A stretch of DNA of 58,326 bases from Candidatus Riflebacteria bacterium HGW-Riflebacteria-2 (GTDB lineage Bacteria; Muiribacteriota; Ozemobacteria; Ozemobacterales; Ozemobacteraceae). A program made the position numbers and the translations under genes. The notes below the pieces were generated by a model. It had not been told where the DNA came from and made no database searches. It saw only the letters and a program-made list of their open reading frames with translations. Each line of letters begins with the position of its first letter. Position 1 is the stretch's first letter. The stretch covers positions 1 to 58,326 of the forward strand of contig PGYA01000047.1 of assembly GCA_002839435.1 (NCBI GenBank). The letters are read 5' to 3'. Of the stretch, positions 1 to 8,209 are shown in pieces.

Positions 1-81
1 TTGCCTGCTGGATGGCAGGCATGCTCGTCACAAGCTTACGCGAATGAGAAACCTGCCTACGCCCTTGTGATGGTCTTTTAA
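1..81. repeat. Dispersed palindromic repeat, module B, copy 1
   Basis: These 81 bases recur without a mismatch at 36217-36297. The copy begins at the window edge, so its full left end is not seen. It contains two small inverted repeats: TGCCTGC/GCAGGCA near 2-21, and TCACAAG/CTTGTGA at about 28-70. No reading frame covers it convincingly. The palindromic make-up and exact conservation 36 kb apart point to a mobile or recently copied intergenic element. Confidence 0.8.
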
Positions 82-150
82 CATGTCTACTTATATTCAA
101 CACAATTCTGCAATTCAAGCTGACTATAAAACAGATTTAGCAGACACAGT

Positions 151-178
151 AAGGGCGCAGGCGTGCTTCTCATGAGCG
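151..178 (-). repeat. Diverged inverted fragment of module B
   Basis: The stretch resembles the reverse complement of the second half of module B: AAGGGCG.AGGC followed by TTCTCAT and GCG. The match is imperfect, so this is probably an older decayed copy. Together with 1-81 it forms a long imperfect inverted repeat. Bases 82-150 and 179-245 show nothing recognisable. Confidence 0.45.
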
Positions 179-245
179 AAATTTCGAGCCAGGCAACTTT
201 GACGCAGAGCCATAGCTATTAAGAGAGACTTTCGACTGGCGAGAG

Positions 246-396
246 TGGAGCGAATGAGATCACGCCGAGAGCCCGAAGAAGGCAGTATATACTAAATTGT
301 ATTCTTAGATTCTTATGTGACAGTGGACTAGTCCTTTGTCACATAAGAGTTTAAGAATTCGATACGTGGTATACCGCTTATGCGGGGTCTTGGCAG
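246..396. repeat. Dispersed palindromic repeat, module A, long hairpin
   Basis: The core is a near-perfect 22-base inverted repeat, 301-322 against 338-359, containing TTATGTGACA and TGTCACATAA. The right half (336-396) matches 36126-36190, including AAGAATTCGAT and GGTATACCGCTTATGC. The left flank (246-276) matches the reverse complement of 36170-36201. The whole therefore folds as one long imperfect palindrome ending 3 bases from the pssA stop codon. It has no T-run typical of an intrinsic terminator. Confidence 0.7.
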
Positions 397-399
397 ATT

Positions 400-1221
400 T
401 TATTCGGTAGCTTCGGGCTGGGGTTTCTTTCTGAAACGGCGCAGCAGGCTGAGCATGTTGCGTAAAAGGCTGAAGGTCAGCCCATACAGGGCAAATCCCC
501 AGGTCAGAAAAAACAACGTCATCGGGGGATTAACAACCAGAGCCAGCAGCAACAGTGCTACGAAAAACTTGCGCTTTCCGCTGGTCTGTGGCGTTTTTTT
601 CATTGCCGGGTATTCAATTGTGCTGACCATAAGGAAAGAGGTAATAGCAACGACAAAAGGTATGATTATAGCGGGAATACGCAGAAAATTGAAAAACTGC
701 AATTCGAAAATGGTCATTGTTGCGAGAATACCAGCACCAGCCGGAATTGGCAGACCGATAAAGACATCCTGCTTTGAATGCGGTGTTACATTGAAACGGG
801 CGAGTCTGAGCGCGCCACAGATGACGAAAATACTTGTTATAACCAGACCAAAAATGCGATCGTGCTCAAGATATCTGGTATACACGAGAAAAGCCGGTGA
901 AACACCAAAACTGACAAGATCAGCAAGAGAGTCGAGTTCGGCTCCAAATCTTGATTCAACCGAGGTTAGCCGCGCGAGACGGCCATCGAGGATGTCAAAA
1001 ATATTTGCCAGAAGAATCAACCAGCCAGCAGCAAGAAATTCGCCCTGTGAGGTCATGGCTATAGAAAAATAGCCACAAATGAGATTCATCGAGGTGCAGG
1101 CATTTGGCAGTATTGAAAGATGCTTACTGCTGAAGCGACGCCGGGGTTTATCTACTGTTTCAGACTTTACATCTGGCTCGGCTGTTGGCTGATTACCCCT
1201 GACTTCGTCCTGTTCCTGCAT
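400..1221 (-). CDS. pssA: CDP-diacylglycerol--serine O-phosphatidyltransferase
   Basis: The 273-residue membrane enzyme makes phosphatidylserine from CDP-diacylglycerol and serine. The CDP-alcohol phosphatidyltransferase signature is complete: D79-G80-x2-A83-R84-x8-G93-x3-D97-x3-D101, the residues that bind metal and CDP. Several hydrophobic segments follow (about 105-125, 140-160, 180-200 and 215-250). An acidic N-terminal extension of about 30 residues precedes the first membrane segment. It starts two bases after the psd stop, so the two genes are almost certainly one transcript and the product feeds the decarboxylase. Its stop codon lies against repeat module A, which may have supplied the 3' end. 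Confidence 0.93.
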   Translation of the reverse strand: MQEQDEVRGNQPTAEPDVKSETVDKPRRRFSSKHLSILPNACTSMNLICGYFSIAMTSQGEFLAAGWLILLANIFDILDGRLARLTSVESRFGAELDSLADLVSFGVSPAFLVYTRYLEHDRIFGLVITSIFVICGALRLARFNVTPHSKQDVFIGLPIPAGAGILATMTIFELQFFNFLRIPAIIIPFVVAITSFLMVSTIEYPAMKKTPQTSGKRKFFVALLLLALVVNPPMTLFFLTWGFALYGLTFSLLRNMLSLLRRFRKKPQPEATE

Positions 1222-1223
1222 AA

Positions 1224-1856
1224 TTATGACCGACGGGCAATGATACTGCTGCCGCCACGCACTTTCTGACCAAGACGAACTTCGATTCTGGCATCAAGAG
1301 GCATATATATCTCGGTTCGCGAGCCAAACCTGATGAGTCCGAAGCGCTCACCTGTTTCTACAGTGTTACCAGGGTTTTTCCAGCAAAGAATGCGGCGCGC
1401 GATAATGCCGGCAATCTGCTTAACCAGCACTCGATAGCCTTCTGAGCCTTCTATGCCAATGGCGTTCTGTTCGTTATCGACTGACGCTTTTGGCTCAAAT
1501 GCCGGCAGAAACTCACCGGGTGTGTAGTGACGATATGCGACCTTACCTTTGATCGGAGAACGGTTAATATGCACATCGAGAACCGAAAGAAAAATGCTTA
1601 CGCGCTTGGCCGGCCCATCGATAAATGGAACATGCTCAACCGAATCGATTCCTACGATTTTCCCGTCAGCCGGGGATACGATAAGACTGTCACCCTGAGG
1701 AATCTCACGCTCAGGATCACGAAAAAAATACATGGTAAAAGCAGTGCCCAGATAAAACAGACGGCTCAACCAGCGAGAAAAGGAAGATGAAATCAAACCG
1801 AGAGCAAACAGAGAGCCTCCGATGAAGAAACCTTCTCTGTGAATCGGGCTGCGCAT
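1224..1856 (-). CDS. psd: Phosphatidylserine decarboxylase proenzyme (short type)
   Basis: This 210-residue enzyme converts phosphatidylserine to phosphatidylethanolamine at the membrane. The family hallmarks are SPADGKI at 61-67, the FLSVLDVH block at 89-96 and the self-cleavage Gly-Ser pair at 178-179 in RFGSRTE; Ser179 would become the pyruvoyl group of the alpha chain. The length fits the short, PssA-linked Psd type rather than the ~300-residue E. coli form. Hydrophobic stretches at 10-24 and 33-44 can anchor it. The ATG start has AGGAGA seven bases upstream. It is the first gene of a two-gene operon with pssA. Confidence 0.93.
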   Translation of the reverse strand: MRSPIHREGFFIGGSLFALGLISSSFSRWLSRLFYLGTAFTMYFFRDPEREIPQGDSLIVSPADGKIVGIDSVEHVPFIDGPAKRVSIFLSVLDVHINRSPIKGKVAYRHYTPGEFLPAFEPKASVDNEQNAIGIEGSEGYRVLVKQIAGIIARRILCWKNPGNTVETGERFGLIRFGSRTEIYMPLDARIEVRLGQKVRGGSSIIARRS

Positions 1857-1897
1857 GCATCAGTCTCCTTACTTAACATTACATTGTTTATCGGGTC

Positions 1898-1927
1898 ATT
1901 ATAATCGCGGTATCACAGACGTGTCAA
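1898..1927 (-). promoter_or_regulatory. Sigma-70-type promoter of psd-pssA
   Basis: On the minus strand, TTGACA (1927-1922) and TATAAT (1903-1898) are separated by 18 bases. Both hexamers match the consensus exactly. The psd start codon is about 40 bases downstream. Confidence 0.75.
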
Positions 1928-1976
1928 GGAAGTTGGCGTCATAAAACGGAGAGTAGTGAAACACTGCGATACAAAG

Positions 1977-3794
1977 CTACTGCGTATTAATGGCGGTCAT
2001 GATTTCATCCCAAAGTGTTGTCTGACAGAAATCGAGAAAGAAGTATCCAGACGGAGAGCTTCCTATGTATTCAGAAAGATATGAAGCTTTATCGGGAAAG
2101 GTAATTGAAATACCGTTAGCTTCGGGGAAATACCAGGATGAGGCATGACTGGTCACGACAATCTGGTTGAACACAGCCAGAAGATGATCGGTGGAATCTG
2201 CCAGCAATGGCATGCTGTTACGGGCCTTGACGAGCAGACTTTTGAGATCACGATACTCAGCTCGTTCGAAAGCCTGTACAACGTATTTTTTATCACCTTC
2301 TTCGCTGACCACTTCAAGACTGTCACGCAGGTTACCCATGACAATGCCATAAAGGGCAATTTCAGCATAAAGCCGAGTCAGATAATCGTTGAATTTTGGC
2401 ATAAACGTGTCGAAACCGGCATTTCTGATCAGCGAAATTGTTGCTGCCGCCTTAACAGCAGCGTCTATATAGCGTGCCCGATATTCAGAACAAACGAGGT
2501 CACCAAGTTGCTGGTTGGTAAGGCTGGTTGGGGTGCTGGCAAAGAGCGAACTGACGATCTTGCCATAAGGCAGACCCTGAGCTGGTACAAATGCCTGCGA
2601 GAACACCGTGAACTCAGCACATTTGCGAAACTGCCAGGCAATTTCGATACATCCCATGCTGCAGGCATCAAAAACCAGCAGGTCGAGAGGGCGGGCGAAA
2701 CCGTCAAAAGTCGCGCAGGCGCCTTCCAGCCAGGCTGCTATCTCGATTGGATTACCGGTATTGCCTGAGCTGTTATCGACAATAAGCGACTGTCTGAGCG
2801 CCGCTGCATTCTTCCAGGCATCGGAATGCGAGCTGATAAAGAGCGCGTAGCGACGGGCGGGAAAGGCCCGGCGACCCCACGCGACAAAATCGGCGAGAAC
2901 TGCGCCCGAGCTTGAATCGGCATGCCCGACGGCCGCGAGTTCGATCATTTTTTTGTCGCTGAGCATCATGCGCTTGACGCCCTCAATCGGGAAGTCGGCC
3001 TGAATGAGTATCTGTGTGCCTGATGGCAGACCAGCTGCCGCGATATCTTCGATATTATCGGCAATCTGAGTTGCAAGGCTGTTGTCGCCGGCCATGTAAA
3101 AGAGCAGAACCATTTCGTTCGGATAAACGCCTGACTCGCCCTGATGCAGGGCGGCGGCCATCTCAGTATAAGCAGTCTTAATCTCGGGCACCTGGTCAAG
3201 CTGGTATTGAGAAAGCTTTTCGGGATGTTTCTCGAGCACTTCAGCTATCGCATCTACTGTCGTTGAAAGATGCTGAGCATCAAGAGAATCAGGATTGATA
3301 CGACGACCGTAGCGGTCGCGCAAACAGCGCGCAATCAGCGAGCGAGCCGTCGATCTGAGCGTAATCTCAGCTCTCACTTCACTGTACAGGCCCTGTGAAT
3401 TGGCGGCCATCCATTCGAGAACAAAGTTGGCATGTGTCTTGTGGCGACAGATAATCACAACCTGGTCTCTTATACTGATCGGTTCAAAAACAAAACGCCC
3501 GTCAGCGTCTGCCGAAGTCGTATTGCCTGGTTGATCCTGAATCGACAGTTCGAACGGCGTGAGGTCGATTAGCGAAGGCGTTATACCGCCCAGATTTTGA
3601 TGAACAGCCACATCTGCCAGATTGACAATGCCAGAAATCCGCAGATCGGTCGGGTAAGGAATGGGATAAACAATAGTCGGGCCAGACTCACCAGAACAAC
3701 CGGCAGACAGCAATATGACCACAAGGCCAAGCAGACAAGAGAGACATCTCGCGTATTTCCCGGCAAAATCTGGCCTGTAATTACATAAAGTCAC
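1977..3794 (-). CDS. Clostripain-like (C11 family) cysteine peptidase, lipoprotein
   Basis: The 605-residue protein begins with a signal peptide ending in LLSAGC, so Cys33 is the likely lipidation site. Residues about 50-130 look like a carboxypeptidase-regulatory-type beta sandwich. The peptidase domain starts near 228 with LLFYMAGDNSL. The predicted dyad is His323 (ISSHSD) and Cys378 (FDACSMG), both in typical C11 settings. The family cleaves after basic residues, but specificity cannot be read here. A GTG start lies 12 bases after the serS stop with only a weak ribosome site, suggesting coupled translation. The role is probably extracytoplasmic proteolysis. Confidence 0.85.
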   Translation of the reverse strand: MTLCNYRPDFAGKYARCLSCLLGLVVILLSAGCSGESGPTIVYPIPYPTDLRISGIVNLADVAVHQNLGGITPSLIDLTPFELSIQDQPGNTTSADADGRFVFEPISIRDQVVIICRHKTHANFVLEWMAANSQGLYSEVRAEITLRSTARSLIARCLRDRYGRRINPDSLDAQHLSTTVDAIAEVLEKHPEKLSQYQLDQVPEIKTAYTEMAAALHQGESGVYPNEMVLLFYMAGDNSLATQIADNIEDIAAAGLPSGTQILIQADFPIEGVKRMMLSDKKMIELAAVGHADSSSGAVLADFVAWGRRAFPARRYALFISSHSDAWKNAAALRQSLIVDNSSGNTGNPIEIAAWLEGACATFDGFARPLDLLVFDACSMGCIEIAWQFRKCAEFTVFSQAFVPAQGLPYGKIVSSLFASTPTSLTNQQLGDLVCSEYRARYIDAAVKAAATISLIRNAGFDTFMPKFNDYLTRLYAEIALYGIVMGNLRDSLEVVSEEGDKKYVVQAFERAEYRDLKSLLVKARNSMPLLADSTDHLLAVFNQIVVTSHASSWYFPEANGISITFPDKASYLSEYIGSSPSGYFFLDFCQTTLWDEIMTAINTQ

Positions 3795-3806
3795 TTTACA
3801 ACCTGT

Positions 3807-5192
3807 TTATGGCTCAATATGAGTCAAGCCGCCCATGTAAGGGCGAAGTGCCGGCGGAATGCAGATTCTGCCGTTCTCATCCTGATAGTTTTCGAGAATG
3901 GCAACCCAGGTGCGTCCTACTGCCAGGCCACTGCCGTTGAGAGTATGCACGAAAGCCGTTTTTGCTTTGGCTTCGCTGCCCTTGTAGCGAATCGATGCAC
4001 GCCGGGCCTGAAAGTCTTCGAAATTGCTGCATGAGCTGATCTCGCGATAGCAATTCTGAGACGGCAGCCAGACTTCGATGTCATAGGTTTTGGCAGCTGA
4101 AAATCCGAGGTCGCCTGTAGACAGTGCGACAACCCGATATGGCAACTGCAGCAGACGCAGAATTTCTTCGGCGTTGTCGAGCAGTTTTTCAAGTTCGCTG
4201 TAAGAATCTTCCGGGCGACAGAACTTAACCAGTTCGACTTTGTCGAACTGGTGCTGGCGGATCAGACCGCGGGTATCTCGGCCATAACTGCCGGCTTCGC
4301 TGCGGAAACATGGCGTATATGCTGCATAGCTTATGGTAAGATCGGATTCCTTAAGTATTTCGCCGGCATAGAGATTGGTTACCGGAACCTCTGCCGTAGG
4401 AATCAGGTAATAATCATAACCCTGCAGTTTGAACAGATCCTGCTCGAACTTGGGCAACTGACCGGTACCACGCATAGAAGTGGCATTGACAATGAACGGC
4501 GGCAGAATTTCGCGATAACCATGTTTCTGCGTGTGGGTATCGAGCATAAACTGAATCAGCGCACGCTCAAGCCTGGCTCCGGCGCCGGTTAAAACCGAGA
4601 ATCTGGCGCCGGTAAGTTTGGTGGCCCGGTCGAGGTCAAGAATTCCGAGTGTTGTTCCGAGATCCACGTGATCTTTAACCGCAAAATCATAGCTTTGAGG
4701 TTGGCCAAACTTTCGAACTTCAACGTTCGCGCTCTCATCACAGCCAAGTGGCGTTGAGGCATGCGGCGCGTTGGGAATGCCAAGAAGAATTTCATTCACC
4801 GCCTGATCAAGCTCGTCAACCTGCTTTTCGAGATCCTTGATCCTGGCACCAACCTGCTTCATGCCGGCGAAGAGCTCCTCAGCCGCTTCTTTGCTGGCTT
4901 TTCGGCGCGCGATTTCCTTGTTAACAGTGTTGCGTTCAGCCTGCAGGGCTTCCATTTTGCCGATTGCATCACGACGTTGAATATCAAGCTTTTCAAGCGG
5001 CTCAAGTTTTTCTATGTAGACCTGTGCGGCGTTGGCAAGCAAAGTTTCAAGAATTTTTACAGGAGATTTCGGGTCACCAGCTGCCTGTAGAATTTTCTGA
5101 TTCTCCGGGTGGTTGGGAGAGGCTTCACCCCTTTTGATCATGGCAGCCTTGAATAATTCGGGATTGGCGCGAATCCATCTGATGTCGAGCAT
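3807..5192 (-). CDS. serS: Seryl-tRNA synthetase
   Basis: The class II synthetase charges tRNA-Ser. I chose the ATG at 5192, which gives 461 residues beginning [15 protein letters not shown], the usual SerRS N-terminus; the open frame continues upstream but that part has no family resemblance. AGGAGG lies 13 bases before the ATG. The N-terminal tRNA-binding coiled coil (about 60-150) precedes the catalytic core with [19 protein letters not shown], the motif 2 region ([14 protein letters not shown]) and the motif 3 region ([10 protein letters not shown]). It is slightly longer than the usual ~425 residues because of an insertion near residue 35. The clostripain-like gene follows on the same transcript. 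Confidence 0.95.
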   Translation of the reverse strand: MLDIRWIRANPELFKAAMIKRGEASPNHPENQKILQAAGDPKSPVKILETLLANAAQVYIEKLEPLEKLDIQRRDAIGKMEALQAERNTVNKEIARRKASKEAAEELFAGMKQVGARIKDLEKQVDELDQAVNEILLGIPNAPHASTPLGCDESANVEVRKFGQPQSYDFAVKDHVDLGTTLGILDLDRATKLTGARFSVLTGAGARLERALIQFMLDTHTQKHGYREILPPFIVNATSMRGTGQLPKFEQDLFKLQGYDYYLIPTAEVPVTNLYAGEILKESDLTISYAAYTPCFRSEAGSYGRDTRGLIRQHQFDKVELVKFCRPEDSYSELEKLLDNAEEILRLLQLPYRVVALSTGDLGFSAAKTYDIEVWLPSQNCYREISSCSNFEDFQARRASIRYKGSEAKAKTAFVHTLNGSGLAVGRTWVAILENYQDENGRICIPPALRPYMGGLTHIEP

Positions 5193-5231
5193 TCTGTAAC
5201 TTATGCCTCCTGACTTGTGCTTTTGCGCTGT

Positions 5232-5260
5232 AGAATACTCTTTTCGCCGCCCAGTTGCAA
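5232..5260 (-). promoter_or_regulatory. Sigma-70-type promoter of serS
   Basis: On the minus strand, TTGCAA (5260-5255) is followed after 17 bases by TATTCT (5237-5232). It lies about 40 bases upstream of the chosen ATG and just downstream of the preceding terminator. Confidence 0.55.
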
Positions 5261-5272
5261 TAGTCTGACAGC

Positions 5273-5311
5273 AAAAAGCAGCCGCCGGAAAAGTTTTACC
5301 CGACGGCTGCT
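5273..5311 (-). terminator. Intrinsic terminator after the aminotransferase gene
   Basis: Read on the minus strand, a GC-rich stem (AGCAGCCGTCGGG with CCGGCGGCTGCT) closes a short AT loop and is followed by TTTTT. It ends the aminotransferase transcript before the serS promoter. Confidence 0.8.
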
Positions 5312-5334
5312 GAAATATTTGCAGGTATGGCCTG

Positions 5335-6624
5335 TCAGAGCATTGGTCTGACCTGGTTGGCCTTGAACTGCCGGAACGCCTTGAGAGCCTCAGCAATAAT
5401 ATAAATACTACGCCGCATCTTTTCTGGAGAGACAACCAGGGCGATACGAATCTCGTTGCGTCCAAAGCCGGGAGTCAGGTAAAAGCTGGCGGCCGGGGTT
5501 ACTGCAACCGTCTCATTGCCAATATTGAATTTCTCAAGCATGAAATGGCTGAACTCTGTGATATCTTCGAATTCAGGAAATTTCAGCATCACGTAGAACG
5601 CTCCGGAAGGCTTAGGGGCAATGACGTTGGGCAGATATTCATCAATAGCGGCAATTGTCGCTTCAAGGCGTTCACGATAAACCTGTCGCATCTCCTGGAG
5701 GTAAGAAGGTTGCGAAAGTATCGCATCATAGGCTCCGGCCACGCCGTATTGCATGATGTCGGAAACGCAAGCCGTGGTATGTGCGACTACCAGCGCCAGC
5801 TTTTCAAGAATTGGTTGCCTGGCCACAACGAAGCCAATGCGAACACCACACAAAGAAAAGGTTTTGCTGGCTGAGTCAATCATGATAATGGCGTTTTTAA
5901 GCTTTTCATTCATCTCATCATTAGCAAAATCGACCTGAAGAACGCTGAAGGCTTCCTGATCGCTGAGTGTCATCTCACGATACACTTCATCACTGATGAT
6001 AAAAAGGCTATGCTCGATACAGATTCGGGCAATCCGCTCGACCTCTTCTGGGCTGTAAATCTTGCCAGACGGATTGTTCGGGCTGTTTAACAAAATCGCA
6101 CGCGTTCGTGGCGTTATCAGCTTTTCGATCTCTTCGGCAGGCGGAAGCGCGAAATCGTCTTCGGCGCGGGTCGGTATCGCCCGCAGGGTTCCCCCGGCTA
6201 CCGCCAGGAAACCTTTATATGGCGAAAAATAGGGCTCGACCACCAGAACTTCGTCACCAGGATTGCAGATGCCAAGGAAGGTTGCAGTAAGAGCATGCGA
6301 AGCGCCAACAGAAATCAAAACATTTTCTGTGTCAATTACAAGATGAGGCCTTTTTTGATGGTCAAAAAAATTGTTGAGATAGCGCGCGTAAGTTTCACGA
6401 AGATAAGTTTCACCGACGATTGGCGAATAGTTGATCTGGCCGGTATTCGCCTTTCTGTCAATGGCTTCACTGAATTCGGGTATGCATCTGATGTCGGGCT
6501 GGCCGATGTTGAGCTCATAAACGGTTTTGCCATGCGCGATCAGATCTCTGGCGATTGCCATCATTTTGCGAATAGAGCTGGGAGACAAGAATTCGACACG
6601 GTCGGCATATCTTTCTGCAAACAT
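5335..6624 (-). CDS. Pyridoxal-phosphate aminotransferase, class I/II
   Basis: The 429-residue fold-type I enzyme carries the expected landmarks: NIGQPD near 39-44, NSPNNPSG at 180-187, SDEVY at 211-215 and [14 protein letters not shown] with the PLP-binding Lys254. This pattern fits the aspartate/aromatic aminotransferase group, and the exact amino donor cannot be assigned. The ATG start has a GAGGGAAGGA ribosome site. It has its own promoter and terminator and so appears monocistronic. Confidence 0.88.
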   Translation of the reverse strand: MFAERYADRVEFLSPSSIRKMMAIARDLIAHGKTVYELNIGQPDIRCIPEFSEAIDRKANTGQINYSPIVGETYLRETYARYLNNFFDHQKRPHLVIDTENVLISVGASHALTATFLGICNPGDEVLVVEPYFSPYKGFLAVAGGTLRAIPTRAEDDFALPPAEEIEKLITPRTRAILLNSPNNPSGKIYSPEEVERIARICIEHSLFIISDEVYREMTLSDQEAFSVLQVDFANDEMNEKLKNAIIMIDSASKTFSLCGVRIGFVVARQPILEKLALVVAHTTACVSDIMQYGVAGAYDAILSQPSYLQEMRQVYRERLEATIAAIDEYLPNVIAPKPSGAFYVMLKFPEFEDITEFSHFMLEKFNIGNETVAVTPAASFYLTPGFGRNEIRIALVVSPEKMRRSIYIIAEALKAFRQFKANQVRPML

Positions 6625-6658
6625 TTCCTTCCCTCGCTTTTATTTATTGGTTACCAGA

Positions 6659-6687
6659 ATTCTACCCGATAAACACTTTCGATTCAA
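6659..6687 (-). promoter_or_regulatory. Sigma-70-type promoter of the aminotransferase gene
   Basis: TTGAAT (6687-6682) and TAGAAT (6664-6659) lie 17 bases apart on the minus strand, about 35 bases upstream of the start codon. Confidence 0.6.
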
Positions 6688-6703
6688 CAATGGCGGCATA
6701 CAT

Positions 6704-6745
6704 AAAAAAAGGCCCGATTAATGGCTGGCGACCACTTCTTCGGGC
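6704..6745 (-). terminator. Intrinsic terminator of the ABC/DUF4340 operon
   Basis: On the minus strand GCCCGA (6745-6740) pairs with TCGGGC (6717-6712) around a loop that has a small inner stem, and seven T residues follow. It sits 19 bases after the DUF4340 stop codon. Confidence 0.7.
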
Positions 6746-6763
6746 TTTCGTGAAAAGGATAGA

Positions 6764-8206
6764 TTATGGAGATTCAACGCCGGTCGCGACGTCAGATGAC
6801 GTTCCGGTCTCCAAAGGCGGCGATGAAGCAGTATTACTGGCAGAGGCTGCAGATTCAGGCTGAGCCGACGTGCTAAATCTGGCCTCCTGTTCACGGCGGA
6901 TGCGATGCACCAGCAGTTTAAAGGCATCTTCGGCCTCTGCGCTGATCAGCATAAGCTCATTGCTATTCATAATACTCAGATTCATACCCTGCTTTGTTCC
7001 CATCCAGAGAGTTAACCTGTTATCTGGTTCTTTGATATCGATGTAACGGCAGGCGTCTTTATTTTGCAACCCATGCTCTGCAAGCTTTTCGAGAGGGCCG
7101 AAGGAAAAAATACGCGACTTGCCGAGAGAGCCGAGAAAGGCTTTGATGTCGGCGTCACTCACCAGCTGATCGCCTATCAGCCAGCGCTTTTCCCTGCGTT
7201 CAATCGTTATCGAGCCTGAGGCGTCCGCAACAGTAATCTCGCTGATATTGTCGTGTAATGGCAGAGCCAGATATTTGTCGCGCAGATCGTTCATGCCACG
7301 TTTAAGCTCATTCAACGCCGAGTTGAGCGAAGCGTGAACCGTCCTCTCGCCCACTCTACGCACGTAGACTTCGGGGCCAGCTGTTTCACCGGCTTCAAGT
7401 GCGAAAGTTCTGCCATCGCGATTGGTGACAGAAATGACCAGACCTGGCTGGGCAAAGCCGTAATCGGCATTTTCTTCGGGTGCATCGGTGACGAAATTAG
7501 AGATTCTGAGGTTGCGCAGGCGCTCGATTAATTCGGCGACAGCGACCCCATCAGCTGAAAAGGAAGCCGGCTGATCGATGAACCATTCGCTGTATGAGTC
7601 GCCAAGTCGCAATTCGACAGATGACTGCGGCATTTTGATGCTGAGCTGCCTGATCTGACCGAAATCCTCGCTGAACCAGCGGCGATCGCGCAATTCTTCG
7701 ACATTTTTGTAAAAATCGCCACGAATATAGCCCGGTGTCATGAAAACCCTTTTGTCATCCTTTTTGGCTAGATAATAAGAGCCGGCAATCTCGGTTTTGC
7801 TGCCAAGATAGAGCTCCCAGCTGCGGTTACCGGCCTCGACCAGCACGGTCGGTGAGTTTTCATCAATGCCATAACCTGCAGTATCAGTGGCGTTTTCGGC
7901 GACAACCATTTCGTATCTGAGTTCGGCAAAGTGTCGGGCAATGCCATCGGCTTCGTTGGCATCGGCTGCCATTTCGTGCGGAACGACAATGCGGCTGCTG
8001 CCAGAGGCAATTTCCAACCGGAACTTGATCTCGCCAGCCTGTTTCCATGTAATAGCAGTAATATCAGCCGCCTGACAACCCATTATCGGCTCAGGTTTCT
8101 GAGCGCCGGGCGGAAGTTTTTCGCTGGTTTCAAAGTAATTGGCATATACCAGCAGCATTATCAGAACTATAAAAGCAACAGCGGTTGGAAGAAAACGCTT
8201 TTTCAC
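6764..8206 (-). CDS. DUF4340-type membrane-anchored protein of a GldG-like ABC module
   Basis: The 480-residue protein has one N-terminal membrane segment (about 5-24) and a long, probably periplasmic, repeated alpha/beta region. The phrases DDKRVFMTPGY and LRDRRWFSEDF resemble DUF4340 proteins, which usually follow an ABC ATPase, an ABC-2 permease and a GldG-like protein as seen here. The C-terminal 40 residues are rich in Ser, Ala and Thr. The biochemical role of this family is not established. The start is three bases after the upstream stop, so all four genes are one operon. Confidence 0.75.
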   Translation of the reverse strand: MKKRFLPTAVAFIVLIMLLVYANYFETSEKLPPGAQKPEPIMGCQAADITAITWKQAGEIKFRLEIASGSSRIVVPHEMAADANEADGIARHFAELRYEMVVAENATDTAGYGIDENSPTVLVEAGNRSWELYLGSKTEIAGSYYLAKKDDKRVFMTPGYIRGDFYKNVEELRDRRWFSEDFGQIRQLSIKMPQSSVELRLGDSYSEWFIDQPASFSADGVAVAELIERLRNLRISNFVTDAPEENADYGFAQPGLVISVTNRDGRTFALEAGETAGPEVYVRRVGERTVHASLNSALNELKRGMNDLRDKYLALPLHDNISEITVADASGSITIERREKRWLIGDQLVSDADIKAFLGSLGKSRIFSFGPLEKLAEHGLQNKDACRYIDIKEPDNRLTLWMGTKQGMNLSIMNSNELMLISAEAEDAFKLLVHRIRREQEARFSTSAQPESAASASNTASSPPLETGTSSDVATGVESP

Positions 8207-8209
8207 AGA

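Noticed and set aside
400..1072. Long plus-strand open frame opposite pssA
   Set aside because: It lies antisense to a clear membrane enzyme with a complete signature; its sequence is basic and unlike any family.
5193..5465. N-terminal extension of the serS frame
   Set aside because: It crosses the aminotransferase terminator and the predicted promoter; the family N-terminus begins at the ATG at 5192.
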